DNA of 64,000 nt, from NCBI RefSeq assembly GCF_040100845.1, contig NZ_JAZHSH010000001.1:186001-250000 (forward strand), written 5' to 3'. Position numbers and translations under genes: made by a program. Below the pieces are notes generated by a model, which saw only the letters and a list, made by a program, of their open reading frames with translations, ran no database searches and was not told the origin of the DNA. This DNA comes from Chengkuizengella sp. SCS-71B. Its GTDB lineage: Bacteria > Bacillota > Bacilli > Paenibacillales > KCTC-33759. Shown in pieces: positions 8,069 through 17,214 of the stretch (positions are counted from its first letter, which is position 1; every line of letters begins with the position of its first letter).

Positions 8069-8959
8069 ATGTTTAAAAAAATATCATTAAAAAAATCTAT
8101 TACAGCTACTGTATTGGCTGTAGGAATAGGCTTAGTCGGGTTAACGAGTGCTTTTGCGAGTACAAATGCTGGTGCTAATGAAATTGTTTACGATGAAATT
8201 ATTGATCATGAAATAATTTTAAAAGAAGCAAAAGAAGCAGGAATAGAAACAGAAGGTAAAACGATAGAAGAAATCTTGGAAGAACTGGACAATAAGTATC
8301 TAATTGAAGAAGCAAAAGAAGCAGGGATAGAAACAGAAGGTAAAACGTATGAAGAAATCCTAGAAGAACTGGATTATAAGTATCTAATGGAAGAAGCAAA
8401 AGAAGCAGGGATAGAAACAGAAGGTAAAACGGTAGAAGAAATCCTAGAAGAACTGGACAATAAGTATCTAATGGAAGAAGCAAAAGAAGCAGGGATAGAA
8501 ACAGAAGGTAAAACGATAGAAGAAATCTTGGAAGAACTGGACAATAAGTATCTAATGGAAGAAGCAAAAGAAGCAGGAATAGAAACAGAAGGTAAAACGG
8601 TAGAAGAAATCTTGGAAGAACTGGACAATAAGTATCTAATGGAAGAAGCAAAAGAAGCAGGAATAGAAACAGAAGGTAAAACGATAGAAGATATCTTGGA
8701 AGAACTGGACAATAAGTATCTAATGGAAGAAGCAAAAGAAGCAGGGATAGAAACAGAAGGTAAAACGGTAGAAGAAATCTTGGAAGAACTGAACAATAAG
8801 TATCTAATGGAAGAAGCAAAAGAAGCAGGGATAGAAACAGAAGGTAAAGCGTATGAAGAAATCTTAGAAGAATTGATAAATATCTATCTAATGGAGGGAG
8901 GAATAGAAACAGAAGATACAATGTATGAAAATTTACAGTTAGAGGAACTATACGATTGA
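8069..8959 (+). CDS. secreted protein made of 28-residue helical repeats
   Basis: 296 residues. Residues 1-31 are a signal peptide (KKSITATVLAVGIGLVGLTS, cleavage near AFAS-TN). From about residue 53 come eight nearly identical 28-residue repeats (unit begins EAKEAGIETEGKT, continues EEILEEL and ends KYLM) and a degenerate ninth. At the DNA level the unit is 84 bp and copies differ at only a few positions, so expansion is recent and copy number is probably variable. Each unit reads as two acidic helices around a GIETEGKT turn; related single motifs occur in small secreted Bacillus proteins. The same signal segment and repeats form the end of the M56 protease at 9526. Start ATG follows AAGGAGG. 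Binding partner unknown; it could be a ligand, competitor or surface sensor for the neighbouring system. Confidence 0.8.
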   Translation: MFKKISLKKSITATVLAVGIGLVGLTSAFASTNAGANEIVYDEIIDHEIILKEAKEAGIETEGKTIEEILEELDNKYLIEEAKEAGIETEGKTYEEILEELDYKYLMEEAKEAGIETEGKTVEEILEELDNKYLMEEAKEAGIETEGKTIEEILEELDNKYLMEEAKEAGIETEGKTVEEILEELDNKYLMEEAKEAGIETEGKTIEDILEELDNKYLMEEAKEAGIETEGKTVEEILEELNNKYLMEEAKEAGIETEGKAYEEILEELINIYLMEGGIETEDTMYENLQLEELYD

Positions 8960-8975
8960 TTTTGATTCAAAATTT

Positions 8976-9009
8976 AGAGTTGTGCCCTGTGCGCAGCTCT
9001 ATTATTTTG
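8976..9009 (+). terminator. rho-independent terminator
   Basis: 10-bp stem AGAGTTGTGC / GCGCAGCTCT with loop CCTGT, followed by ATTATTTTG, 16 bases after the repeat protein stop. Confidence 0.7.
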
Positions 9010-9046
9010 AATTGTTTAAACATACAAGATTCTTTTAAGAGTTTAC

Positions 9047-9098
9047 TTGACAAAACTAATATTATGGCTGTAGTATGTATCTAAAGACTACAAATGTA
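9047..9098 (+). promoter_or_regulatory. promoter and BlaI-type operators of the blaI-M56 operon
   Basis: TTGACA (9047-9052), 18-base spacer, TAGTAT (9071-9076). A perfect BlaI-type dyad TACAAATGTA lies at 9089-9098 and a weaker one, TATGGCTGTA, covers the -10 box at 9063-9072. Geometry matches the promoter at 7800, implying autoregulation and control of both units by one repressor. Confidence 0.78.
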
Positions 9099-9103
9099 AG
9101 GAA

Positions 9104-9490
9104 GTGATTCCAATTAAAGATCTCCCAAAAATATCAGAAGCTGAATGGAAAATAATAAAAGTATTATGGAGAAATTCACCATTAACTTCATCTGAAATTA
9201 TTGATGCATTAAAAAAAGATACGAGTTGGAGCCCTAAAACGATTCATACACTCATTAGTCGTTTAGTCAAAAAAGAAGCGATTGGAGTAAAAAAAGAATC
9301 TCGATTAAATTCTTTTTTCCCACTTGTTACTGAGGACGAGTGTAAGAGAGTAGAAACAAAATCATTTTTGGAAAAAGTATATTCAGGTTCCGTTAAAATG
9401 TTTATTGCAAATTTCATCAAAGATGAAAAACTATCTCAAAATGAGATTGAAGAATTAAAACTCATTCTTGAAGAAAAAAAGGATTCTTAG
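9104..9490 (+). CDS. BlaI/MecI/CopY-family repressor
   Basis: 128 residues. Winged-helix N-terminal domain with the family hallmarks PKISEAEWKIIKVLW, SSEIIDALK and SPKTIHTLISRLVKKEAI, and a C-terminal dimerisation part (FIANFIKDEKLSQNEIEELKLILEE). In this family the cognate membrane M56 protease triggers cleavage or inactivation of the repressor. GTG 9104 is almost on top of the Shine-Dalgarno AAGGAAG; an ATT at 9113 (reading IKDLPKIS) has the better 6-base spacing and is a possible rare start. It is followed after 35 bases by the M56 gene. Name blaI is avoided because the sensor is not a penicillin sensor. Confidence 0.9.
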   Translation: MIPIKDLPKISEAEWKIIKVLWRNSPLTSSEIIDALKKDTSWSPKTIHTLISRLVKKEAIGVKKESRLNSFFPLVTEDECKRVETKSFLEKVYSGSVKMFIANFIKDEKLSQNEIEELKLILEEKKDS

Positions 9491-9525
9491 TGTAAGGACA
9501 TCCTCAATAAAAAGGAGGAGAATTA

Positions 9526-11178
9526 GTGGACCTAACATCATTATTTAAAACCATTTTAAATTTATCATTGATGAGTAGTGTTGTCATAGGAATGATCATA
9601 TTAGTAAAATTGATTTTTAAAGATAAACTGAATCCCCAATGGCATTACTATATCTGGTTCCTTGTTATATTAAGATTAATCATTCCGTATACACCAGAAA
9701 GCTCATTGAGTATTTTCAATTTATTTCCCCAAACACTACAACAGATTGATTCCACACAGCACATAAGTAATGCAGAAGTTTTCAATAATAAAGACAACAA
9801 TTTTATAATACCGAATACGGATAAAAATGCTAACCGTGGACAGGAGTCCCTTGCTCTTACTCCAAATCAAGTGAATGAAACTTTTAAGTTGAATTACGAG
9901 GTATTAGGAATCATTTGGATTACAGGTACACTTATCATATTGTTAACGTTTCTCATTGTAAATACGCGATTTCATTGGAAACTTAGGAAACAATCAAGAT
10001 GCGAAGATGTAGAGTTTACTAAACTTTTAGCGAATTGCAAAATTGAAATGAAGATGAGAGATAAGATTATCATGATTTATGATGATGCAATAAACACACC
10101 TTCAATCACAGGGTTGATTCGTCCCAAACTATTACTGCCAAAAGAAATAATACATCAATTATCAGATGAAGAGAAAAGATATGTATTTTTGCACGAGCTT
10201 ACTCATTTAAAAAGAAAAGATATCTTCATTACTTGGATTACTTTATTCGTTCAAGCGATCAACTGGTTTAACCCTTTGGTTTGGTATGCCTTTTATAGAA
10301 TGCGTGAAGATGGTGAAGTGGCATGTGATGCTTATGTTTTATCTCATTTAAAGAAATCAGAGCATTTGGAATATGGGAAAACAATTATCACTGTTTTAAC
10401 AAAACTATCCAAACCTAATTTGATTCCTGTATCGATGGGAATGGCAAAAAACAAAAAGATGATAAAAAGAAGAATATTGAGAATAAAAACGTATAAAAAA
10501 ACGTCATTTAAAAAATCTGTTACGGCTGCTGTATTAGCAGTAGGAATTGGCTTAGTAGGGTTAACTAGTGCTATGGGGAGTACAAATACTGAGAGCTCAG
10601 TAGAATATATAGGCTATATTAGTGATAAAGATATGAATGGAATATTCGTAGTTGAAGGGGATTCTCAGGAAGATGTACAAACAGATTCCGATAGAGCTTG
10701 GTTTTCTATTCCTAATGATTTGCAGTTAGATGATTTGCAAGTAGGTCAAAAAGTAAAAGTATTATATAGTGATATGACATCATTATTTCCAGAACAATTT
10801 ACAGCAGAAAAAGTGATCGTGTTGGATGATTTTTGGGTCAATATAGATATCCCATCATATGAAATTTTTGATACTGAACTAATTTTAGAAGAAGCAAAAG
10901 AATTAGGTATAGAAACAGAAGGAAAAACAATTGAAGAAATCTTAGAAGAACTGGATCATATTTATCTAATGGAAGAAGCAAAAGAAGTAGGTATAGATAC
11001 AGAAGGGAAAGCGGTTGAAGAAATCATGGAAGAACTGGATCATATTTATCTAATGGAAGAAGCAAAAGAAGTAGGTATAGAAACAGAAGGAAAAACGATT
11101 GAAGAAATCTTAGAAGAAGTGGATAATATCTATCTAATGGAAGCCGAAACCCAAGGTGAAACGGTTGAAGATGAATAA
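9526..11178 (+). CDS. M56-family (BlaR1-like) membrane metalloprotease with repeat-type sensor tail
   Basis: 550 residues from GTG behind AAAGGAGGAG. Membrane helices near 10-27, 35-52 and 125-145; zinc protease motif HELTH at 223-227 with the downstream EVACDAYVL supplying the third ligand; a last membrane helix near 325-350. BlaR1 and MecR1 end in a penicillin-binding domain with STxK and KTG motifs; neither is present here. Instead the tail has a small beta domain (about 365-440: YIGYISDKDMNGIFVVEG, VGQKVKVLY), like DUF3221-type domains, followed by three 28-residue repeats (EAKELGIETEGKTIEEILEE) and a degenerate fourth. The repeats match the secreted protein at 8069. It should sense something outside the cell and relieve BlaI repression, but the signal is unknown. 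Confidence 0.85.
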   Translation: MDLTSLFKTILNLSLMSSVVIGMIILVKLIFKDKLNPQWHYYIWFLVILRLIIPYTPESSLSIFNLFPQTLQQIDSTQHISNAEVFNNKDNNFIIPNTDKNANRGQESLALTPNQVNETFKLNYEVLGIIWITGTLIILLTFLIVNTRFHWKLRKQSRCEDVEFTKLLANCKIEMKMRDKIIMIYDDAINTPSITGLIRPKLLLPKEIIHQLSDEEKRYVFLHELTHLKRKDIFITWITLFVQAINWFNPLVWYAFYRMREDGEVACDAYVLSHLKKSEHLEYGKTIITVLTKLSKPNLIPVSMGMAKNKKMIKRRILRIKTYKKTSFKKSVTAAVLAVGIGLVGLTSAMGSTNTESSVEYIGYISDKDMNGIFVVEGDSQEDVQTDSDRAWFSIPNDLQLDDLQVGQKVKVLYSDMTSLFPEQFTAEKVIVLDDFWVNIDIPSYEIFDTELILEEAKELGIETEGKTIEEILEELDHIYLMEEAKEVGIDTEGKAVEEIMEELDHIYLMEEAKEVGIETEGKTIEEILEEVDNIYLMEAETQGETVEDE

Positions 11179-11203
11179 TCAAAAAAAATTACCGTACTTA
11201 TGT

Positions 11204-11250
11204 AAAGAACCTCTAAAATCACAAGTAAAGTGTTTTTTGAGGTTCTTTTT
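11204..11250. terminator. bidirectional terminator between the M56 gene and glnS
   Basis: Stem AAAGAACCTCTAAAA / TTTTTTGAGGTTCTTT with flanking A and T runs on both sides, placed between two convergent genes. Confidence 0.8.
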
Positions 11251-11284
11251 ACGTTTGAAGAGTTTACGGAAAGAAATTTCTAAA

Positions 11285-12952
11285 TTACAGCTTAAATGAG
11301 CTTTTCAAGGATACGATCATATTAAACACAATATGATCTTTTGTTGTGTGTTTTGGATCTACATTAAAATAACCGTGTCTAAAGAACTGGTATTTATCCT
11401 GCGGCTTTACATCTTTCATATTGGGCTCAATGAATCCATTTAAAACTTGTAAAGAACTCGGATTCACATGATCTAAGAATGTTTTTTCTTCAGCATTTTC
11501 TTCCACTTGCTGTTCTTCTTCATCTAATATCAATGGTTCGTATAAGCGGAATTCTGCTGGAATTGCATGATTTGCATCCACCCAATGCAGTGTTCCTTTT
11601 ACTTTACGTCCCGTAAATCCTGAACCACTTTTTGTTTCGGGGTCATAGGTACAATGGATTTCAATGACTTCTCCATTTTCATTTTTTATCACATTTTCAC
11701 ATTTAATAAAGTACGCATGTTTCAATCGAACTTCATTTCCAGGAAATAAGCGGAAATATTTTTTAGGTGGATTCTCCATAAAATCCTCTTGTTCAATATA
11801 AATTTCTCTTGAAAAAGGAATTTGTCTTATCCCCATCTCAGGATTTTCAGGGTTGATTTCCGCATCTAACATCTCAACCTGTCCCTCTGGGTAATTGGTA
11901 ATCACTATTTTTAAAGGACGTAGAACCCCCATCGTACGGGGTGATTTTAGTTTTAAATCTTCTCTAACATAATGGTCAAGCATTCGAGAATCAACGGCTC
12001 CGTCTCCTCTTGTTACACCTAACTCACGAATAAAGGTGCGGATGGCTTCTGCAGTAAAACCTCTTCTTCTAAGAGCAGAAATAGTAGGCATACGGGGATC
12101 ATCCCATCCGTCCACAAACCCTTCGTCTACTAGCTGCTTTAGTTTACGTTTACTCATCACTGTGTTTGTTAAATTTAGACGACCAAATTCAATTTGTTGA
12201 GGAGTGCTTTCCATTTCGGTTTGTTCAATAATCCAATTATATAGAGGCCTTTGATCTTCAAACTCAAGTGTACAGATCGAATGTGTCACATCTTCTATGG
12301 CATCTTCTATCGGATGAGCAAAGGCATACATTGGATAAATACACCACTTATCTCCAGTATTATGATGTGTTGTATGTGCAATTCGATATAAGACTGGGTC
12401 TCTCATATTGATATTAGATGAACTCATATCAATTTTAGCTCTTAATACTTTTTGTCCATTCCCAAATTCACCTTTACGCATACGATCAAACAAATCAAGA
12501 TTTTCTTCTATAGTTCGATCACGATAAGGACTGTTTTTACCTGGTTCAGTTAAAGTGCCACGATAAGAACGGATTTCATCTGCTGATAGATCATCCACAT
12601 AAGCTAACCCTTTTTTAATTAATAGTATCGCTCGATTGTACATTTCTTCAAAATAATCTGAAGCAAAAAATAACCCATCCCAATCAAAACCAAGCCATTG
12701 TACATCTTCTTTGATGGATTGAACGAATTCCACATCCTCTTTCAAAGGATTGGTATCATCAAAGCGTAAGTTTGTTTTCCCATTAAATTCATCGGCAAGA
12801 TCAAAGTTAGTTATAATCGACATTGCGTGTCCAATATGTAAGTAGCCATTCGGTTCAGGTGGAAAACGAGTGATCACATGGTCACGTTTACCTGTTTCTA
12901 AATCTTTTTGAATAATGGGTCTAATAATATTAGATGTGTTATTTTCCATCAT
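11285..12952 (-). CDS. glnS: glutaminyl-tRNA synthetase
   Basis: 555 residues. Class I synthetase that charges tRNA-Gln directly. The HIGH motif is HIGH at 39-42 within [14 protein letters not shown], which favours GlnRS over GluRS, and the KMSKS equivalent is VMSKRKL near 267. The C-terminal half has the two anticodon-binding beta barrels ([22 protein letters not shown]). The frame is open to a TTG at 12958, but that codon touches the AAGGAAGG site, so ATG 12952 with a 6-base spacing is preferred. Most Bacilli lack GlnRS and use GatCAB, so the gene is a useful taxonomic clue to Paenibacillaceae-like relatives. No T-box motif is visible upstream. Confidence 0.96.
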   Translation of the reverse strand: MMENNTSNIIRPIIQKDLETGKRDHVITRFPPEPNGYLHIGHAMSIITNFDLADEFNGKTNLRFDDTNPLKEDVEFVQSIKEDVQWLGFDWDGLFFASDYFEEMYNRAILLIKKGLAYVDDLSADEIRSYRGTLTEPGKNSPYRDRTIEENLDLFDRMRKGEFGNGQKVLRAKIDMSSSNINMRDPVLYRIAHTTHHNTGDKWCIYPMYAFAHPIEDAIEDVTHSICTLEFEDQRPLYNWIIEQTEMESTPQQIEFGRLNLTNTVMSKRKLKQLVDEGFVDGWDDPRMPTISALRRRGFTAEAIRTFIRELGVTRGDGAVDSRMLDHYVREDLKLKSPRTMGVLRPLKIVITNYPEGQVEMLDAEINPENPEMGIRQIPFSREIYIEQEDFMENPPKKYFRLFPGNEVRLKHAYFIKCENVIKNENGEVIEIHCTYDPETKSGSGFTGRKVKGTLHWVDANHAIPAEFRLYEPLILDEEEQQVEENAEEKTFLDHVNPSSLQVLNGFIEPNMKDVKPQDKYQFFRHGYFNVDPKHTTKDHIVFNMIVSLKSSFKL

Positions 12953-13717
12953 TTTCAACCTTCCTTATTTTAAAGATCATGTTCACATAAAATTTAATCT
13001 TATTTATAACATATATAAAAAGTTTTTTCCAACATTCTTATTTGATTAGAAACGAACCATAATTTATTTTAACATGAACTATCATATCTGACCTTATTCT
13101 ATATTTTTGACTAGTTATACGCATTTTAGTTTACATGATTATGCATCATTTTTACTATAGAATTCATATAATGCATATGTTATGGTTATATATACATTCA
13201 AAATTTCAATAATTGAATGAAATGGTTGGAGTGGGAGGAAAAGAGATTAAAAAGAAAGGAGGAAAGCAGAGATATTTTTAGTGGTTGTTCACAATTAAAG
13301 TTATAGTTACAACTTTATATAGAAATCGTTTTCAAAATTATTTTAATTTAACAAATTTTATTTTTCTTTTAAAAAAGAGTTGTTTAATTTTATTGCTAGT
13401 TTTACTTAAATTCTTGTTGAACAATACATAGTGAGAATAATATTACAATATGACCTGTATGATTTTTATCTTCTGATAAGGTAAGTATTAATAAGGTGGT
13501 TATGAAGTTAAAAAAATATGGTTCAAGTTTGATTATTACAGTTCTATTGTGTAACTAGGAATTTATTGTTTTTATAATAAATAACTCACTATTATAAATA
13601 TACATCAGAAATTATTATATTTATATAATTCCACAAGAATAATAAAAACCCTTTTAAATTATAAAATTTATTTTCAAATGTTAAAAAACGATTAAAAAAC
13701 GTCATGGAGGAGAAAAT
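12953..13717. other. 765-base AT-rich spacer between divergent glnS and the glucanase gene
   Basis: No gene of convincing length. An 18-codon frame at 13502-13558 (MKLKKYGSSLIITVLLCN) has a fair AAGGTGG site but no recognisable relative. AGAAATCGTTTTCA at 13321-13334 resembles a catabolite-responsive element with mismatches and could serve the glucanase gene 380 bases downstream. No clear sigma-A promoter was identified. Confidence 0.5.
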
Positions 13718-15784
13718 ATGTTAAAAAAAATGGTATCGATAACATCAATGCTATCGTTAGTATTATCATCATTATTTACTGGCAATCTCGTATCTGCTGC
13801 AGATGATTATATAGCTGAATTAAAAACAGTAAGTTCAAGTTCATCACAAATCTCTTTTACATCTAATGTGAATACAAGCTGGGTTGATGTTCATTACAAA
13901 GTAAATTCAGGTGTACAACAAAATGTTAGAATGAATCAAAATGGGAGTACTTTTACACATAACTTAAACAATTTACAAGCTGGAGATGTTGTAAGTTATT
14001 CTTTTACTTACAATAATGGAATACCTGCTTACGATACATCTTGGTTTACTGGGACACATGGTGAAGTAGTTGAGCCAGAACCGACACCAGAACCGACACC
14101 AGAACCGACACCAGACCCTGAACCCAATCCGGATGCCCCACCTCTTATTGTGGATGATTTTAATGAATGGATACAATGGAACGGGAATCAAAATGACTTA
14201 GGTCAAGCCATTGTAAGAAACGGTGGTACTTACAATCTAGAAGGGAATGCAAATCTGTATTTCTTCTTTAATGGAGGCAGCTCTCCTGAATCTTTTGATC
14301 AATTCGTTAATAGAGATATTTCTGCTTATGATACTTTAGAGTTAGTATTAAAAGGTGGATCAGGAGGAGAAGAGGAATATATTAATTTAGTCTTAAATGA
14401 TGATTCTAATCATTCCCTATCTTTATCTAACTATGGGAATCTGACAACAAACTATAGTACAATACAAGTCCCATTAGCAGATTTTAATGCAAACCTTGTT
14501 AACGCTAAATATATTCGTTTTGAAGGTGTGGGAACTGCAAAGATCGTTCGTATTGATGAAATGATTCTAAAATCAACTGGTATTTCACCAACGGATCCAA
14601 CAGACCCAACAGACCCAACAGATCCAGTTGATCCAGACCCAACGGATCCGACAGATCCTGGTGATGTCCCTGATTTTCCTACAGGTAACGGTGTAATGAC
14701 TTTCCAATTGCAAAATGGAACAAATGGACAGTATTCAGATGATGAAATTTATTGGGCAATTTATGGTTATAACAAAGCAACAGGACAGCTTAGTTATGTT
14801 GATGCTAATGGGAATTTAATTGCTAGTTCAGTCAGTGACAACGATGCACCTGGTCATTTAACGAAAAATGGTGAGAATTATGCTAATTATTTTAATAAAA
14901 TGAGTGAAACAGATTGGGTTTCTATGCCGGAAATTGATTCTGGTAGAATGTTCATTAGTATGGGAAGTCCAATGTATATCAAACTAAATATGGCTGCTGA
15001 TGGCAGAGTAGGGTTTGCTGGACCAGATTTGAACAATCCAACTGATCCGAACCAAGACATTTATTTTGAGTGGATTGAGTTTACAATTGATCAGTGGGGG
15101 TATCATGGAAATACCACAAGAGTTGACCAATTCAGTTTCCCAATCACTACTAGATTAGTGGCTTCCGACGGTTATGATAGAATCGTTGGTGAGACTTACA
15201 CTCGTGACCAAATATTTACTGCATTTAATAATGAAATGCCAACAGAATTTCAAACCCTGGTTGAAGAGCCATATCGAATTGTTGCCCCTGGAAAAGGTGA
15301 ATTTAAGCCTGAAGGAATTTACGGAAATTACTTTGATAACTACGTTAATGAAGTATGGGACTATTATAGAACTAACGAACTAACATTTACAGCCGAAGCT
15401 GGTTCATTCAGTGGTCATGTAATAGGAGATGATTTTGTCTTTTCTAAAAACGGTGGTCCATATGATTTATTCATTAGAAATAAACCAACAACACTTGAAG
15501 TGTTTGAGTGCTCAGGACCGATGGATACAGGTAGTCCGGATGAAAAAGTAGTAGAAGCTCAAGTTTGCGCTGCTTTAAATAGAGGTATTATGTACGATCC
15601 TGCAAATTGGGGTAATTCTGATTTTTTTTATCAAAATGATACTGCCAACTTTTATGCAAAATTTTGGCATGACTATAGCATAGATGGATTAGCTTATGGA
15701 TTTGCTTATGACGATGTTAGAAATTATAGTACTTTATTAGAACATCATGATCCTGACGCATTATTCATTAATGTGGGTTGGTAG
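13718..15784 (+). CDS. secreted GH64 beta-1,3-glucanase with CBM56-like and second carbohydrate-binding domain
   Basis: 688 residues. Signal peptide 1-27 (cleavage near VSA-ADD). Domains in order: CBM56-like beta-1,3-glucan-binding module (about 30-113: NTSWVDVHYKVN, AYDTSWFTG); Pro/Thr/Glu linker of PEPT repeats (118-140); a second beta-sandwich domain (about 142-290: DDFNEWIQWNGN, ISAYDTLELVLKGGSG), like modules of the CBM11/CIA30 type; a PTDPTDP linker (290-316); and a GH64 catalytic domain to the end (VMTFQLQNGTNGQYSDDEIYWAIYGY, YFDNYVNEVWDYY, YGFAYDDV). GH64 enzymes cut laminarin-type beta-1,3-glucans, usually releasing laminaripentaose. The natural target is probably fungal or algal glucan. 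ATG follows ATGGAGGAG. Monocistronic, with a strong terminator. Confidence 0.9.
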   Translation: MLKKMVSITSMLSLVLSSLFTGNLVSAADDYIAELKTVSSSSSQISFTSNVNTSWVDVHYKVNSGVQQNVRMNQNGSTFTHNLNNLQAGDVVSYSFTYNNGIPAYDTSWFTGTHGEVVEPEPTPEPTPEPTPDPEPNPDAPPLIVDDFNEWIQWNGNQNDLGQAIVRNGGTYNLEGNANLYFFFNGGSSPESFDQFVNRDISAYDTLELVLKGGSGGEEEYINLVLNDDSNHSLSLSNYGNLTTNYSTIQVPLADFNANLVNAKYIRFEGVGTAKIVRIDEMILKSTGISPTDPTDPTDPTDPVDPDPTDPTDPGDVPDFPTGNGVMTFQLQNGTNGQYSDDEIYWAIYGYNKATGQLSYVDANGNLIASSVSDNDAPGHLTKNGENYANYFNKMSETDWVSMPEIDSGRMFISMGSPMYIKLNMAADGRVGFAGPDLNNPTDPNQDIYFEWIEFTIDQWGYHGNTTRVDQFSFPITTRLVASDGYDRIVGETYTRDQIFTAFNNEMPTEFQTLVEEPYRIVAPGKGEFKPEGIYGNYFDNYVNEVWDYYRTNELTFTAEAGSFSGHVIGDDFVFSKNGGPYDLFIRNKPTTLEVFECSGPMDTGSPDEKVVEAQVCAALNRGIMYDPANWGNSDFFYQNDTANFYAKFWHDYSIDGLAYGFAYDDVRNYSTLLEHHDPDALFINVGW

Positions 15785-15821
15785 TATGAAGTTTATTTAA
15801 AAAGTTTTGAAAAAAAATATG

Positions 15822-15861
15822 AAAAAAAGCTTGTAGGAGTTGCTTTTTCCACAAGCTTTTT
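15822..15861 (+). terminator. rho-independent terminator of the glucanase gene
   Basis: Perfect 12-bp stem AAAAAAGCTTGT / ACAAGCTTTTTT; the A and T runs make it usable from both strands, so it may also end the convergent acyltransferase transcript. Confidence 0.85.
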
Positions 15862-15937
15862 TCAGTATTTTAACATTATACCAACATTATTGTGAGATTC
15901 CTCAAATTATTGATTCAGAAAGTTTATAATTTAATAA

Positions 15938-17002
15938 CTAGAGGTGTTTTAGCCTTGTTTTGTATTTCGATGTACTAGTTAAATTCATTTTCTTTTTCCT
16001 TCTATAATTATGCTTTTTTGTATTCCCGACGATATAAGCCCCAAAAGGTAATAACGAAATTAAATAAATCAATATAAAAGTAATGAGTAAAGTAATCACA
16101 AATAGCCCCAAAACTTGAGTAATTGTATGATTGAACCACTCCACTGTATATGGAGCAATATACCTTTGTACCTGCCAATGCACTAAATAAATACCAAAAG
16201 AATATTTGCTTATTAAATTTACGATTCGGAGGTTTGGTATCAATTGACCCCATGCCATCACTGCTAAACTAATGGAAAAGGTTAGAGGAATTAAATCAAA
16301 CCTTCTTGAATTGACACCCACGATACCTGATTTGTAACTGAAATAAACAATATATATTGAGCTTAATAACCCCAAGATTGTATACCATCTATATTTAAAT
16401 AACGTTTTGGAAAAGAATTTATAATGTCTACCAATTAAAAAAGCAATTGTGAAGTAACCAAACCATGCAGTAAAAGGTAATTTTAGTTCCGCTTTATATT
16501 CTTGAACGAACGGTATATTCGTATGTAACAAATACAAATGAATTCCCATTACAATAAAACTAATGGGGATGAGAATTCGTATTGGAATGTTAAAACGAAT
16601 CACAAAGTAATGTAATACATAAAATTGAAGAACTATTAAAATGAAATACCCTTCGTAACTACCTAAAAAGATATTATCTAGCAGTTTTTTCTGTAAGTCG
16701 ATATTTGAATATAGTTGCTTTACAATGATGGCATCAATGACAGCAAATACTAAAAAAGGCACATAAATCCACTTCAATCGCTTCTGCCAAAATTGATCAG
16801 GTAATTGATCAGGATATCGATTAGCTAAGATCATCTCTGATAAGATAATGAATGTTGGGGTAGCATAACATAAAAGAATTCTTAATAGCTCGTATAATTC
16901 ATTATTGGGATATCCAGTTAGATTGCCAGTTTGAGTTGTGCTGTGTAAAAAAACAATGCTAAGACAAGCTATAACTCTTAATAAATTCCATTCTTTTATC
17001 AT
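15938..17002 (-). CDS. acyltransferase 3 family membrane protein
   Basis: 354 residues, about ten membrane helices. The opening EWNLLRVIACLSIVFLHSTTQ is the acyltransferase-3 signature, with the conserved His in helix 1, and RLKWIYVPFLVF supplies the second motif. Family members O-acetylate polysaccharides, peptidoglycan or antibiotics; some IcaC-like members move polysaccharide across the membrane. Substrate cannot be told. The tail ends in a basic patch (KKHNYRRKKKMN). It lies alone between convergent and divergent neighbours. Confidence 0.85.
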   Translation of the reverse strand: MIKEWNLLRVIACLSIVFLHSTTQTGNLTGYPNNELYELLRILLCYATPTFIILSEMILANRYPDQLPDQFWQKRLKWIYVPFLVFAVIDAIIVKQLYSNIDLQKKLLDNIFLGSYEGYFILIVLQFYVLHYFVIRFNIPIRILIPISFIVMGIHLYLLHTNIPFVQEYKAELKLPFTAWFGYFTIAFLIGRHYKFFSKTLFKYRWYTILGLLSSIYIVYFSYKSGIVGVNSRRFDLIPLTFSISLAVMAWGQLIPNLRIVNLISKYSFGIYLVHWQVQRYIAPYTVEWFNHTITQVLGLFVITLLITFILIYLISLLPFGAYIVGNTKKHNYRRKKKMNLTSTSKYKTRLKHL

Positions 17003-17214
17003 AATTAACCTCTTAGATGTTAAAAAAATTTATTGAATCATGAAACAAAATGAAAAGCTATAAAACTATCATATTAAATAAAGGAAAAAGAAACTAGATT
17101 CAATTATTGCCAAAATATCAATCAAAGAATGCTATACTTAAGTAAACATAAATGTATGGATTCGTTTATATATGATTTAGATCAATTTTTCATGGGAAAA
17201 GGGAGTTGGAAATT

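Noticed and set aside
8225..8900. Regular DNA repeats that could suggest a CRISPR or satellite array
   Set aside because: The unit is 84 bp without unique spacers and is in frame with a signal-peptide protein, so it is coding repetition.
8199..8921. Long minus-strand frame of Leu-rich repeats opposite the 8069 gene
   Set aside because: It is the mirror of the 84-bp coding repeat, with no Shine-Dalgarno site; regular codons force it open.
13502..13558. 18-codon frame with a fair Shine-Dalgarno site before the glucanase gene
   Set aside because: Too short and without relatives or context; could be chance in AT-rich DNA.
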